Below are positions 1 to 8,641 of a stretch of DNA of 64,000 bases, in pieces. Made by a program: the position numbers and the translations under genes. This DNA is from Atopobium sp. oral taxon 810 str. F0209. GTDB lineage: Bacteria > Actinomycetota > Coriobacteriia > Coriobacteriales > Atopobiaceae. The notes under the pieces were generated by a model, which did no database searches, was not told where the DNA came from, and worked only from the letters and a program-made list of their open reading frames with translations. The DNA is taken from the NCBI RefSeq assembly GCF_000466405.1, contig NZ_KE952949.1, positions 243,773 to 307,772 on the forward strand, written 5' to 3'. The stretch's first letter is position 1, and the number at the start of each line of letters is the position of its first letter.

Positions 1-531
1 CACGTCTCAATGTTGGAGCCAGTTGCAGCCTATGTCACTTTGTATGTGCATGGTATTCGATGCCGTTTTATCTACAAGAGTGAGTTTGATAAAAATAAAT
101 TAATGAGCTGGTTGCTTTCAAGAGCGGGTGGTATTCCCGTAGAGCGAGGTACAGCAGATCTTAAGGCAGTGCGCCGAGCTGAGCGTGCACTCAAGCGCGG
201 TGAATGTGTTGTGGTTTATCCTGAGGGTACACGCATTCGCAGTGACGAGGAACCCATTGAGATTCATGGTGGCTTTGCCTTGATGGCACAGTTGGGTAAG
301 GCAGATGTGCAGCCCACAGCCGTAGTTGGGGCGCGCCAAATTACCCCTCAAGGCACTCATTTCAAACGTCTCTTTTGGCGTGTCTTCTTCAAAGTAGGCG
401 ATCCTATTTCTTTTGCGGATATTCCTGCTAAAGGTCGTAAGGCAAAGGCACGTGAGATGGAGCGCATTGCTATGGAGCGAGTCTATGCGCTGCGAGATGA
501 ACTGCGAGCCAAGCACCCAGGCAAAGAATAG
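1..531 (+). CDS. plsC: 1-acyl-sn-glycerol-3-phosphate acyltransferase (PlsC family), 5' partial
   Basis: The reading frame is open from base 1, so the gene begins before the window. It would acylate lysophosphatidic acid to phosphatidic acid at the membrane. The frame opens with HVSMLEP at the window edge. This is the acyltransferase HX4D block, but with Glu in place of Asp. GGIPVERG (block II) and VVYPEGTRI (block III, EGTR) follow. The first ATG inside the window (base 10) lies within block I and is not the real start. ispH follows after 49 bases. With plsY and gpsA downstream, the region holds several early phospholipid steps. Family assignment is firm; the substrate is inferred. Confidence 0.9.
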   Translation, partial: HVSMLEPVAAYVTLYVHGIRCRFIYKSEFDKNKLMSWLLSRAGGIPVERGTADLKAVRRAERALKRGECVVVYPEGTRIRSDEEPIEIHGGFALMAQLGKADVQPTAVVGARQITPQGTHFKRLFWRVFFKVGDPISFADIPAKGRKAKAREMERIAMERVYALRDELRAKHPGKE

Positions 532-580
532 AGAGTAAGACCTCTGCAGTCTTGTGGCTAGCCTGAAAGGAGCTCTATAG

Positions 581-1429
581 ATGCCAGAAATTCGTATCGC
601 TCGCGAGGCAGGCGCTTGCTATGGTGTGGGCCGTGCACTCGATATGGTACGCAAGGCAGCACAAGCAGCTCCTGGTCATGTGCGTACACTAGGCCCCCTT
701 ATTCACAATCCAACGGTTGTAGCTGATTTGGAAGCTTCTGGTGTTGAAGTGGTTGAGCAGCCTCACGAAGCTGCTGGCAATACTTTGGTACTACGCACGC
801 ATGGTGTGACACCAGAGGTTGAATCTGCTGCTCGGAAGGCCTGCTCAGAGGTTATTGATGCCACTTGTCCTTTTGTAAAACGGGCACACAATGCAGCTGA
901 ACTTCTTAGCCGCGAAGGCTATCAGCTTATCGTTGTGGGTGAGGTGGGACATCCCGAAGTGGAAGGCACGGTAGGGCATGCCCCTGAAGCTTTGATTGTG
1001 GGAGATGCTTCAGAGCTCAAAGATGTGAAAATTTCCCGTCGTGTGGGCATGGTGGTACAGACCACAATGACGCGAGATCGCGTACAAGGGATTATGAATG
1101 CGTTGCTTCCTTTGACCGATGAATTGCGCGTAGTGAATACCATTTGTGAGGCTACCTCATCGCGTCAACGTGCAGCAGCTGAACTGGCGACTGAGGCAAA
1201 TGTAATGATTGTTATCGGTGGACGTAATTCCGCCAATACCACTCACTTGGCTGAAATTTGTGCTGAGCACTGCAAAAAGACGCACCATATAGAGGGACCT
1301 AGCGAGCTTGAGGCTGATTGGTTTGTTGGTGCAGAACTGGTGGGTATTACCGCAGGCGCTTCAACGCCGACTGATCAGATTGATGCGGTACGGAATCATA
1401 TTGCCAAGCTCTGTACGGCAGCTCAATAA
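581..1429 (+). CDS. ispH: 4-hydroxy-3-methylbut-2-enyl diphosphate reductase (IspH/LytB)
   Basis: Last step of the MEP isoprenoid pathway: a [4Fe-4S] enzyme converting HMBPP to IPP and DMAPP. The three cluster cysteines are visible: C13 (GACYGVGRA), C96 (DATCPFVKRAH) and the Cys of NTICEATSSRQ. The catalytic Glu of GHPEVEGT and the substrate-binding NSANT and AGASTP motifs are also present. At 282 aa it has full length. AAAGGAG lies about 9 bases before the ATG. It sits between plsC and der, a common neighbourhood in Gram-positive genomes. Confidence 0.97.
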   Translation: MPEIRIAREAGACYGVGRALDMVRKAAQAAPGHVRTLGPLIHNPTVVADLEASGVEVVEQPHEAAGNTLVLRTHGVTPEVESAARKACSEVIDATCPFVKRAHNAAELLSREGYQLIVVGEVGHPEVEGTVGHAPEALIVGDASELKDVKISRRVGMVVQTTMTRDRVQGIMNALLPLTDELRVVNTICEATSSRQRAAAELATEANVMIVIGGRNSANTTHLAEICAEHCKKTHHIEGPSELEADWFVGAELVGITAGASTPTDQIDAVRNHIAKLCTAAQ

Positions 1430-1557
1430 TAAAAATTGATATATCTACGCTCTAAATGATTGATAGCGTTTTCTAAAGGATATACAGTGCTTGCAGCACT
1501 AGAGCTTGGGTTGCTGGGGTAGACTCTTAGAGTAAGTACTTACCAGCAAGGAGAGTT

Positions 1558-2877
1558 ATGTCCAAGTCAATTGTTGCTGTTGTTGGCCGTCCCAACGTTG
1601 GCAAATCTACTCTTGTAAATCGTCTCGCCCAATCTCGCGATGCCATTGTTCATGAGTCTCGTGGTGTTACCCGCGATCGTAGTTATCATGACTGCGATTG
1701 GAATGGGCGCGAGTTTACCCTCATAGACACAGGTGGTATTGAGTCAATTAAGTCTACTGATACGTTTGCTCCGCGCATTCGCGAACAGGCACTACTTGCC
1801 TGTGATGAGGCACAGGTCATTGTCATGGTTGTTGACGGTAGTGTTGGCGTGACCGATGAGGATGAAGAAGTAGCCCGCGTCGTGCGCCGTGCAAAAAAAC
1901 CAACTTTGTTAGTTGTTAACAAGCAGGACAATCCACAGGATGAGGTTGCTGCTTGGCAATATTATTCACTTGGCGTGGGCGAGCCTCGTCCCATCTCTGC
2001 AGGTCATGGTTATGGGACAGGCGATTTGCTTGATGAAATTGTCAATCTTTTGCCTGAGGAAAGCGACGAAGAAGAAGTCGATGATGAAGTTTTATCCATC
2101 GCTATTATTGGTCGTCCCAATGTTGGCAAATCCAGTCTTGCTAATAGGCTTTCCAATAAGAGTCGCTCCATCGTTTCTGACATTGCGGGTACCACTCGTG
2201 ATGCGATTGACACCATGATTGAGTGGCAAGGTCGTCCTATTCGCCTTGTTGATACTGCAGGTATGCGCAAAAAGAGCCAGGTACATGAGGATATTGAGTA
2301 CTACAGCTTGGTGCGTGGTCTTGCGGCGATTGACCGCGCTGACGTGTGCTTGCTTGTGGTTGACTCCAGCGTAGGTGTAACCGAGCAAGATCAAAAGCTT
2401 GCTTCTGCTGCTATTGACCGAGGCTGTGCACTGGTTGTTGTTCTTAATAAATGGGATCTTGTCGATACTGATGTAATGCGCGATTCATTGGTGGCGGGTC
2501 TTGAACGTCGTCTTGTTTTTGCGCCTTGGGCACCCTCTATCAATGTGTCGGCTTTGACAGGTCGTTCTTGCGACAAGATTTTATCCCTTGCCATCAAGGC
2601 CGCCGAAGCGCGTGCACAGCAGCTTAAGACCTCCGAAATCAACAGAGTGCTTGAGTCTATCCGTGCTACAGGTCATACCGTGACCGACCGTGGTCGCCGT
2701 CTCAAAATTAACTATGCTACGCAGACGGGAAGTAAGCCACCTGTACTATCGTTCTTCTGTAATGCACCTGATTTGGTAGACGACAACTTTGAGCATTTCC
2801 TTGAGAATCGTATTCGCGAGGCATTCAATCTAGAGGGAACTCCTATTAGATTGAAATTCCGCAGGAAGGATGCATAG
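1558..2877 (+). CDS. der: ribosome-associated GTPase Der (EngA)
   Basis: GTPase needed for 50S subunit maturation. It has the two tandem G domains that define the family: P-loops GRPNVGKST at residues 9-17 and GRPNVGKSS at about 185-193, each followed by DTxG and NKxD motifs (DTGG/NKQD and DTAG/NKWD). An acidic linker joins the domains, and a KH-like C-terminal domain covers roughly the last 80 residues. The 439 aa length is normal. GCAAGGAGAG precedes the ATG. The stop is 2 bases before plsY, so the two are probably co-transcribed. Confidence 0.97.
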   Translation: MSKSIVAVVGRPNVGKSTLVNRLAQSRDAIVHESRGVTRDRSYHDCDWNGREFTLIDTGGIESIKSTDTFAPRIREQALLACDEAQVIVMVVDGSVGVTDEDEEVARVVRRAKKPTLLVVNKQDNPQDEVAAWQYYSLGVGEPRPISAGHGYGTGDLLDEIVNLLPEESDEEEVDDEVLSIAIIGRPNVGKSSLANRLSNKSRSIVSDIAGTTRDAIDTMIEWQGRPIRLVDTAGMRKKSQVHEDIEYYSLVRGLAAIDRADVCLLVVDSSVGVTEQDQKLASAAIDRGCALVVVLNKWDLVDTDVMRDSLVAGLERRLVFAPWAPSINVSALTGRSCDKILSLAIKAAEARAQQLKTSEINRVLESIRATGHTVTDRGRRLKINYATQTGSKPPVLSFFCNAPDLVDDNFEHFLENRIREAFNLEGTPIRLKFRRKDA

Positions 2878-2879
2878 GC

Positions 2880-3545
2880 ATGACGCCTCTCATGACTGCT
2901 TTGCTGGCGGGAATGATCCTGTGTTATTTGGTCTGTGGTATCCCCTTTGGATTGGTGATTGCCAAGATGCACGGCATTGATGTGCGCAGCGTTGGTTCAC
3001 ACAACATTGGTGCTACCAATGTCGGGCGTTCGGTAGGTGCAAAGGCAGCGGTTGCAACGCTGATTGCAGATGCTGCAAAAGCTTTGCTTTGCATGGTCTT
3101 GGCACGACAGTTGGTTGCAAGCATTGCTTTTGGTGGAGACTACGCCATGACTAATCCCCAAACTTCATTTGGTTGGGTGTCGAGTCTTTTTTATCTTGCC
3201 TGTATTTGCGGTCATGTCTTTAGTCCCTATCTCCGCTTTCATGGTGGAAAGGGAATTTCTGCAGGCCTTGGTGCCTCCATTGGTCTTTGGCCTCCCTTAC
3301 CCTTGGGCCTTTTATTGGTTTTTATTTGTGTGGTTGTACCCACGCGTTTTGTATCAGCTGGTTCGGTTGCAGCGGCGGCTTCTATACCGTTTTGGGCGCT
3401 ATTTTTGGGTTTTCCATCTTCGACTCTTTATGGGTTGGTTGCTGCTGCTTGTATTGTTATTTGGGCACATCGTGGCAATATTGCCAAACTCGCCAAAGGT
3501 GAAGAAAAGAAGTTTTCTTTCCATCACGAAGAGGAGGACAAGTAA
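2880..3545 (+). CDS. plsY: acyl-phosphate:glycerol-3-phosphate acyltransferase PlsY
   Basis: Integral membrane enzyme that transfers the acyl group of acyl-phosphate to glycerol-3-phosphate, the first committed step of phospholipid synthesis. Conserved cytoplasmic motifs are present: GSHNIGATNVGR near residue 39 and RFHGGKGISAGLG near residue 119, set among several hydrophobic helices. It ends with a basic and acidic cytoplasmic tail. The stop overlaps the gpsA start by one base (TAATG). gpsA makes its glycerol-3-phosphate substrate, so the coupling makes metabolic sense. Confidence 0.95.
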   Translation: MTPLMTALLAGMILCYLVCGIPFGLVIAKMHGIDVRSVGSHNIGATNVGRSVGAKAAVATLIADAAKALLCMVLARQLVASIAFGGDYAMTNPQTSFGWVSSLFYLACICGHVFSPYLRFHGGKGISAGLGASIGLWPPLPLGLLLVFICVVVPTRFVSAGSVAAAASIPFWALFLGFPSSTLYGLVAAACIVIWAHRGNIAKLAKGEEKKFSFHHEEEDK

Positions 3546-4549
3546 TGAGCAGGGTATCAGTCATTGGTACTGGCTCTTGGGGTACCGCTGCGGCGGGTTT
3601 GCTTGCTGTAAATGCAGATGAGGTAGTACTGCTAGCTCGTAGTACTGAGGTTGCGGAGGCTATTAATACCAACCATCGTAACCCTCGGCATCTTAGTGAC
3701 TACACCCTGCCTGCAAATGTATGTGCAACGGTGGATTGCCAAAGCATTGCTGATGCGGATGCTGTAGTTATTGCGGTTCCTTCTTCTTTTTTGAGAGACA
3801 CTACAAAGCAGATAGCAGCCTATATTGCAGAAGATATGCCTGTATGTGTGCTTACCAAAGGTATTGAGCATGGTAGCTGCATGCTTATGGCCGATGTTGT
3901 TGAAGAAGAGCTGGGTGGTAAGGTACGAATTGCAGCATTGTCTGGTCCCAATCATGCTGAGGAAATCTGTCGAGGCAAGGTATCTGCAGCCGTAGTTGCC
4001 TCCGAAGATCCCCAGATTAGCGCCTTATTTCAAAAACTTTTCATGAGTCCTAGCTTTCGTGCATACGCCAGTACAGATATCAAGGGCGTTGAGCTGTGTG
4101 CTGCAATCAAAAATGTTATAGCCATTGCCTGTGGCGTAGCTGTTGGTCTGGGTGCAGGAGACAACACTCTTGCGGTACTTATGACCCGTGGCCTTGCTGA
4201 AATTGGACGTATTAGCGTTGCTGCAGGTGGTGATCCGTTGACCTGTATGGGTCTTGCGGGTATGGGCGACCTCATTGCTACCTGCACCTCTCCACATTCA
4301 CGTAACCGCAGTTTTGGTGAGGCTTTTGTAGCAGGGGAGAGTCTAAGCGACTACGAGAGCCGTACGCATATGGTGGTAGAGGGAGCGCGTGCTGCGCAGT
4401 CCACCCTTGAGCTTGCACGCCAGCTCAAAGTTGAGTGTCCTATCACCGAAAGTGTTCATGCCATTTTGTATGAACATGCAGATATTTCTTCTGCAATAGA
4501 TAGTCTTTTGGGTCGACCGCCTCGAGAAGAGTTTTATGGCATTGATTAG
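3545..4549 (+). CDS. gpsA: NAD(P)-dependent glycerol-3-phosphate dehydrogenase
   Basis: Reduces dihydroxyacetone phosphate to glycerol-3-phosphate for phospholipid synthesis. The Rossmann motif GTGSWGTAAA is at the N-terminus. SGPNHAEE, the catalytic-lysine region CAAIKNVIAIA, and the substrate-domain signature NTLAVLMTRGLAEI all follow. The 334 aa length is normal. It is translationally coupled to plsY, the enzyme that uses its product. Confidence 0.97.
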   Translation: MSRVSVIGTGSWGTAAAGLLAVNADEVVLLARSTEVAEAINTNHRNPRHLSDYTLPANVCATVDCQSIADADAVVIAVPSSFLRDTTKQIAAYIAEDMPVCVLTKGIEHGSCMLMADVVEEELGGKVRIAALSGPNHAEEICRGKVSAAVVASEDPQISALFQKLFMSPSFRAYASTDIKGVELCAAIKNVIAIACGVAVGLGAGDNTLAVLMTRGLAEIGRISVAAGGDPLTCMGLAGMGDLIATCTSPHSRNRSFGEAFVAGESLSDYESRTHMVVEGARAAQSTLELARQLKVECPITESVHAILYEHADISSAIDSLLGRPPREEFYGID

Positions 4550-4583
4550 ATAGGTAAGTTACTAGATGAGGAGAGCTGCACTC

Positions 4584-5261
4584 ATGGCACATGAGGTTCG
4601 AATTGCCCCATCCCTTCTTTCAGCTGACTTTATAAAGTTGGGTGAGGATATCGAAGCTATTTCCACAGCCGATTACATTCATTTTGATGTGATGGACGGA
4701 CATTTTGTCCCCAACCTAAGCTTTGGTCTACCAATTCTCAAGCAGGTAAAAAAGACAAGTAAGCTTCCCGTCGATGTGCATCTTATGGTAAGCAATCCTG
4801 ATGAAGTGGTTATTCACTACCTTGAAGCAGGCGCTGATATTGTAAGTTTCCACTGGGAATCTCAAATTCATGCGCATCGCTTAGTAAGACAGATTCAAGA
4901 CGCAGGCGCAAAGGCAGGCGTTGTTCTCAATCCTGGTACTCCCGTGAGCTGTCTCGAGAGTATTATTGACTATGTTGATTTGGTACTCATCATGTCAGTA
5001 AATCCAGGTTTTGGTGGCCAGAGTTTTATTGAAGGTAGCTATCGCAAATTACGTGAGCTGAATCAGCTTTGCTGCGCGCACAAGGTTAATCCTCTTATTG
5101 AGGTCGATGGTGGTGTTGGTGTAGGCAATGCTGAGGCGATAGTATCTGCTGGTGCCAATTTACTTGTTGCGGGTTCTGCGGTATTTGGTGTAGTCAATCG
5201 TGCACAGGCTATTGCTGATATTCGCGCTGCGGGTCAACGTGGACAACTGAAAAGGGCATAG
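4584..5261 (+). CDS. rpe: ribulose-phosphate 3-epimerase
   Basis: Interconverts ribulose-5-phosphate and xylulose-5-phosphate in the pentose phosphate pathway. TIM-barrel motifs are clear: APSLLSADF, HFDVMDGHFVPN (metal and catalytic residues), HLMV, MSVNPGFGGQSF and EVDGGV. The start is placed at base 4584 (225 aa). An upstream in-frame ATG at 4566 would overlap the Shine-Dalgarno sequence GAGGAGAG at 4568-4575, which is correctly spaced for 4584. The desulfurase gene begins 1 base after its stop. Confidence 0.96.
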   Translation: MAHEVRIAPSLLSADFIKLGEDIEAISTADYIHFDVMDGHFVPNLSFGLPILKQVKKTSKLPVDVHLMVSNPDEVVIHYLEAGADIVSFHWESQIHAHRLVRQIQDAGAKAGVVLNPGTPVSCLESIIDYVDLVLIMSVNPGFGGQSFIEGSYRKLRELNQLCCAHKVNPLIEVDGGVGVGNAEAIVSAGANLLVAGSAVFGVVNRAQAIADIRAAGQRGQLKRA

Positions 5262-5262
5262 T

Positions 5263-6441
5263 ATGTCTTCTAGACCTTATGTGTATTTGGATTACGCTGC
5301 TTCAGCTCCTATGAGCAAAGCTGCCATAGAGGCCGAAGCTGCCTACGAGGCATCAGAAATTGCAGGTGCTAATCCTAATTCCTTGCATACGCTTGGTAGG
5401 AAAGCTGCTCGTGCTCTTGATGGTGCTCGTAGTGATATTGCCCGTTGCTTGGGAGGGCATTTTCGTCCATCAGATGTAATTTTTACCTCTGGTGGTACAG
5501 AATCAAATAATCTTGCTCTGTATGGTATGGCAGAAGGCGCTCGAGGTCGTAATCGTCAACGTAACGTTATTGTTATTTCTGAGTTTGAACATGACTCAGA
5601 GATTGATGTTATTCCTGCGCTTCATGATCGTGGTTTTGAGGTCAAACTGGTGCGCCCTAATCGTGATGGTGTGGTTACGGCTGAGGCTGTAGCAAAGCAC
5701 TGCGATGAGCATACTGCTCTCGTATCGGTTATGGCAGCAAACAACGAGGTGGGCACTGTGCAGCCTTTGGCAGAAATTGCAAAAGCTGCTCATAAAGTTG
5801 GTGCGTTGATGCATTGTGATGCCGTGCAGGCGTTTGGCCGTATACCGTTAGCGTTGGATGATGTTGATGCGGTAAGTATTGCTGCGCACAAAATTGGCGG
5901 TCCTGTGGGTATCGGTGCCCTTGTTATTCGCAGTCGCACGCCTTTTCGTGCACAAACTTTTGGGGGAGGACAAGAGCAAGGCAAGCGTCCAGGTACTCAG
6001 CCAGTGCGTGCAGCTCTTGCCTTTGCGGCAGCTGCCTGTGATTGTATTGATCATATGGCGGAGCGTCGTGCGCTTGTTTCTGCGCGAGCACAGCGCCTCT
6101 ACGAGCGTATTTGCGCTCCAGGTACACATATTCGTCCTACTACTTCTGCGGTGATGGACGAGCATCGCCTACCTGGTTTGGTATCTGTGCTTGTTGAAGG
6201 TGTTGATTCTGAAACCCTTGTTTTAAGCCTTGATCAATTGGGTTTTGAGGTTTCTGCGGGATCTGCTTGCTCTTCGGGTTCGCTTGATGCGAGTCACGTG
6301 TTACTCTCCATGGGCATTCCGAGAGACCTTGCGTTGGGTGCACTGCGTATTTCTTTTGATGAGCGTGTTTCCGACGATGAATTGTATGATTTTGCTGCTG
6401 CACTCGTTAGTGTTGTTGGTCGCTATCACAAGAGCAAATAG
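5263..6441 (+). CDS. cysteine desulfurase (NifS/IscS-like class V aminotransferase)
   Basis: PLP enzyme that removes sulfur from cysteine for Fe-S cluster or thiolated-tRNA synthesis. The N-terminal YLDYAASAP, GGTESNNLA, the PLP-binding lysine K210 in AAHKIGGP, GGGQEQGKRPGT, and the persulfide-forming C336 in SAGSACSSGS are all present. The SSG loop after the Cys is the IscS/NifS (group I) form. No scaffold or mnmA gene is adjacent, so whether it serves Fe-S clusters or tRNA thiolation cannot be told here. The symbol is left empty for that reason. Confidence 0.92.
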   Translation: MSSRPYVYLDYAASAPMSKAAIEAEAAYEASEIAGANPNSLHTLGRKAARALDGARSDIARCLGGHFRPSDVIFTSGGTESNNLALYGMAEGARGRNRQRNVIVISEFEHDSEIDVIPALHDRGFEVKLVRPNRDGVVTAEAVAKHCDEHTALVSVMAANNEVGTVQPLAEIAKAAHKVGALMHCDAVQAFGRIPLALDDVDAVSIAAHKIGGPVGIGALVIRSRTPFRAQTFGGGQEQGKRPGTQPVRAALAFAAAACDCIDHMAERRALVSARAQRLYERICAPGTHIRPTTSAVMDEHRLPGLVSVLVEGVDSETLVLSLDQLGFEVSAGSACSSGSLDASHVLLSMGIPRDLALGALRISFDERVSDDELYDFAAALVSVVGRYHKSK

Positions 6442-6473
6442 CACATGCCAACTTTGAGAGATTGAGGATTCAT

Positions 6474-7193
6474 ATGGCCGAACCAGAGGCACTGCTTCGC
6501 CTACAAGATATAGATATCAAATTGATGAGGATTCACGCTCAGCTTGATGCCATGCCTCAGCAGCAAAAGCTTGCAACCATTGCTCGTGCGCAGCGTCAAT
6601 TGGCGCGTCAAACAACCATTATTGTGGGTCAACTTAAAGATGCCCAGATGGAGCTTGAAGACAATGAATCTCAACATGCACTTGTGTTGAATAAGATTGC
6701 CAAAGTAAAGTCGGAGGCTCAGGAGCGTGAGGCGGGATTTCGTCAAACACGCGATTTAGAGGCTCACCTATCTGCTTTGGCCAAGCAACAAGAAAAGATT
6801 GAGCATGCTTATATGGAAAAGGCTGCCGCCTTGGAACGTCTTCAAAAAGCTGAGTCAAATGCTCGTGCTATGGCAGAACGTCTTGTTGCTGAAAAGACTG
6901 TTCAGCAGAATTCTTTTGAAAAGGACAGTGCTGATTTAAGAGCAGAAGAGCGCTTGCTCAAGAATGAGCGTGCGCAAGTGATAGCGGAGATTTCTGCAGA
7001 GGTGATGGAGCGTTACGAGCAAGCTTGCAGGCGCTTTGGCGGTCTTGCGGTGGAAAGCTTGCATGGCAATGTACCGTCTGTCTGCCGCGTCAAACTACAA
7101 CCTGCAGATTTTGGTGACCTTAGACGCGGCCCCGAGATTGGTACGTGCCCATATTGCCATCGCATCCTTATTACCAAAGGAGCCTTGGCATGA
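6474..7193 (+). CDS. coiled-coil zinc-ribbon protein (DUF164/CT398-like)
   Basis: The first ~180 residues are a long charged, Gln/Glu/Lys/Ala-rich coiled coil, followed by a C-terminal zinc-ribbon region ending GTCPYCHRILI. The cellular role of this family is not settled. The start is set at ATG 6474, which has GAGG at 6464-6467 in front of it. The TTG at 6462 would overlap that site. Only one Cys is seen in the first knuckle (PSVCRVKLQ), where relatives have CxxC, so zinc binding may be altered. It overlaps coaBC by 4 bases (ATGA). Confidence 0.85.
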   Translation: MAEPEALLRLQDIDIKLMRIHAQLDAMPQQQKLATIARAQRQLARQTTIIVGQLKDAQMELEDNESQHALVLNKIAKVKSEAQEREAGFRQTRDLEAHLSALAKQQEKIEHAYMEKAAALERLQKAESNARAMAERLVAEKTVQQNSFEKDSADLRAEERLLKNERAQVIAEISAEVMERYEQACRRFGGLAVESLHGNVPSVCRVKLQPADFGDLRRGPEIGTCPYCHRILITKGALA

Positions 7194-8641
7194 GTGAGTC
7201 CTCAGAACGAGATTTCCAGCTGTCCCATAAAGCCTATCCTGATAAGGAGGAGGGTCCTGCTCCAAAAATTCTTTTGGGTGTAAGCGGAGGAGTTGCGGCA
7301 TATAAAGCCTGCGAGTTGCTCAGACTCTTCCAAAAGCAGGGTTGTGAAGTGCGAGTGTGTGCAACTCCCGAAGCAGAGCAGTTTGTGGGAGCAGCAACCT
7401 TTAAGGCTTTAACGCAGCATGAGGTACTCGTTAAGCTTTTTGAAGGGCCAGACCCTATTCCTCATATCACGCTTGCTGAGTGGGCGGATGCGGCTGTTGT
7501 GGTGCCTGCAACAGCAAATAGTATGGCAAAGCTTGCTTGTGGCATTGCCGATGATGCACTTTCAACTACTTTGCTTGCTTTGCCACGAAATACACCTTTG
7601 TTGCTTGCTCCTGCGATGAATGTGCATATGTGGCAGGCGGCGGCTACTCAGGATAATCTTGAGACACTTGAGCGTAGGGGAGTGCATGTTATATCTCCTG
7701 TGCACGGACGTCTTGCGTGTGGTGATGTGGGTGCTGGTAAGCTTGCTGATATTAATGAAATTTTTGCTTCTGTAATGGATGCTCTAGATGCGCGTACTGC
7801 GCTGCGTAGTTTTGATACAGACCCTGACCGTACCATGTTTTTGTCTTTTAGTCAGGTTTCTTGTGGCAAACAAGATGCAGAAGTTGCAGCAGTCACGCAG
7901 AAGAAGCTTGCGGGCAAGCGTATTCTTGTCACGGCAGGTCCTACGCACGAAGCTATCGATCCTGTTCGCTATATTGCCAACGCTTCTTCGGGAAAGATGG
8001 GTTTTGCCATTGCGGAAGCATGCAAATCCTTTGGTGCTGAGGTGACGCTTGTAGCAGGCCCCACTAGTCTTGCAACGCCTGAGGGTATCAACCGTATTGA
8101 TGTGGTCTCTGCTTCTGAAATGTATCATGCCACGATGAAGGCTTTTGAGAGTTGTGATGTTGCAATTTGTGCCGCTGCAGTTGCTGACTATAAGCCTGCG
8201 GACCCCGCCGATCATAAGCTCAAAAAAGGCCGTGAGAATCTCGATACTATCAAGTTAGTACGTACGCGAGATATTCTTGCAAGTCTTTCGGTAAATAAAG
8301 CTGAGCGTTTGGTTATTGGCTTTGCTGCAGAAACCAACGATTTGCTCAAAAATGCACAGGAGAAGCTCGCCAAGAAGGGCTGTGACCTCATTGTTGCAAA
8401 TGATGTTTCGCGGCAGGATTCTGCTTTTGGTGGGGATACCAATAGAGTGAGCTTTGTTGCAGCAGATGCAGTTGAGCAGCTTCCAACGCTGAGCAAACAC
8501 CAGGTAGCAATAGCTCTTGCTGAGCGTATTGCAGGCATGTTGGCGTCAAAAACTACTGCTGAAACGGCTGGTGAAAAATCGAATTCTGATTCAAAGAATG
8601 ATCTAGATGCAACAGTGGTGAGACCGAGGTTATATAAGTAA
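7190..8641 (+). CDS. coaBC: bifunctional phosphopantothenoylcysteine decarboxylase / phosphopantothenate-cysteine ligase
   Basis: Two steps of coenzyme A synthesis on one chain. The N-terminal CoaC flavodomain shows GVSGGVAAYKA, the active-site region HITLAEWADA, APAMNVHMW (PAMN) and ACGDVGAGKLAD. The C-terminal CoaB ligase shows ILVTAGPTHEAIDPVRYI, ASSGKMG, AAVADYKP and KLKKG. The start at 7190 overlaps the previous stop and follows CAAAGGAG; a longer frame from 7145 lies inside the upstream gene. At 483 aa it is longer than usual (about 400). The extra length is an N-terminal tail and a linker between the halves. Confidence 0.96.
   Translation: MSESSERDFQLSHKAYPDKEEGPAPKILLGVSGGVAAYKACELLRLFQKQGCEVRVCATPEAEQFVGAATFKALTQHEVLVKLFEGPDPIPHITLAEWADAAVVVPATANSMAKLACGIADDALSTTLLALPRNTPLLLAPAMNVHMWQAAATQDNLETLERRGVHVISPVHGRLACGDVGAGKLADINEIFASVMDALDARTALRSFDTDPDRTMFLSFSQVSCGKQDAEVAAVTQKKLAGKRILVTAGPTHEAIDPVRYIANASSGKMGFAIAEACKSFGAEVTLVAGPTSLATPEGINRIDVVSASEMYHATMKAFESCDVAICAAAVADYKPADPADHKLKKGRENLDTIKLVRTRDILASLSVNKAERLVIGFAAETNDLLKNAQEKLAKKGCDLIVANDVSRQDSAFGGDTNRVSFVAADAVEQLPTLSKHQVAIALAERIAGMLASKTTAETAGEKSNSDSKNDLDATVVRPRLYK

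Noticed and set aside
1430-1557. Promoter between ispH and der
   Set aside because: TTGGGT and TAGACT-like hexamers occur but the spacing is too short for a confident call.
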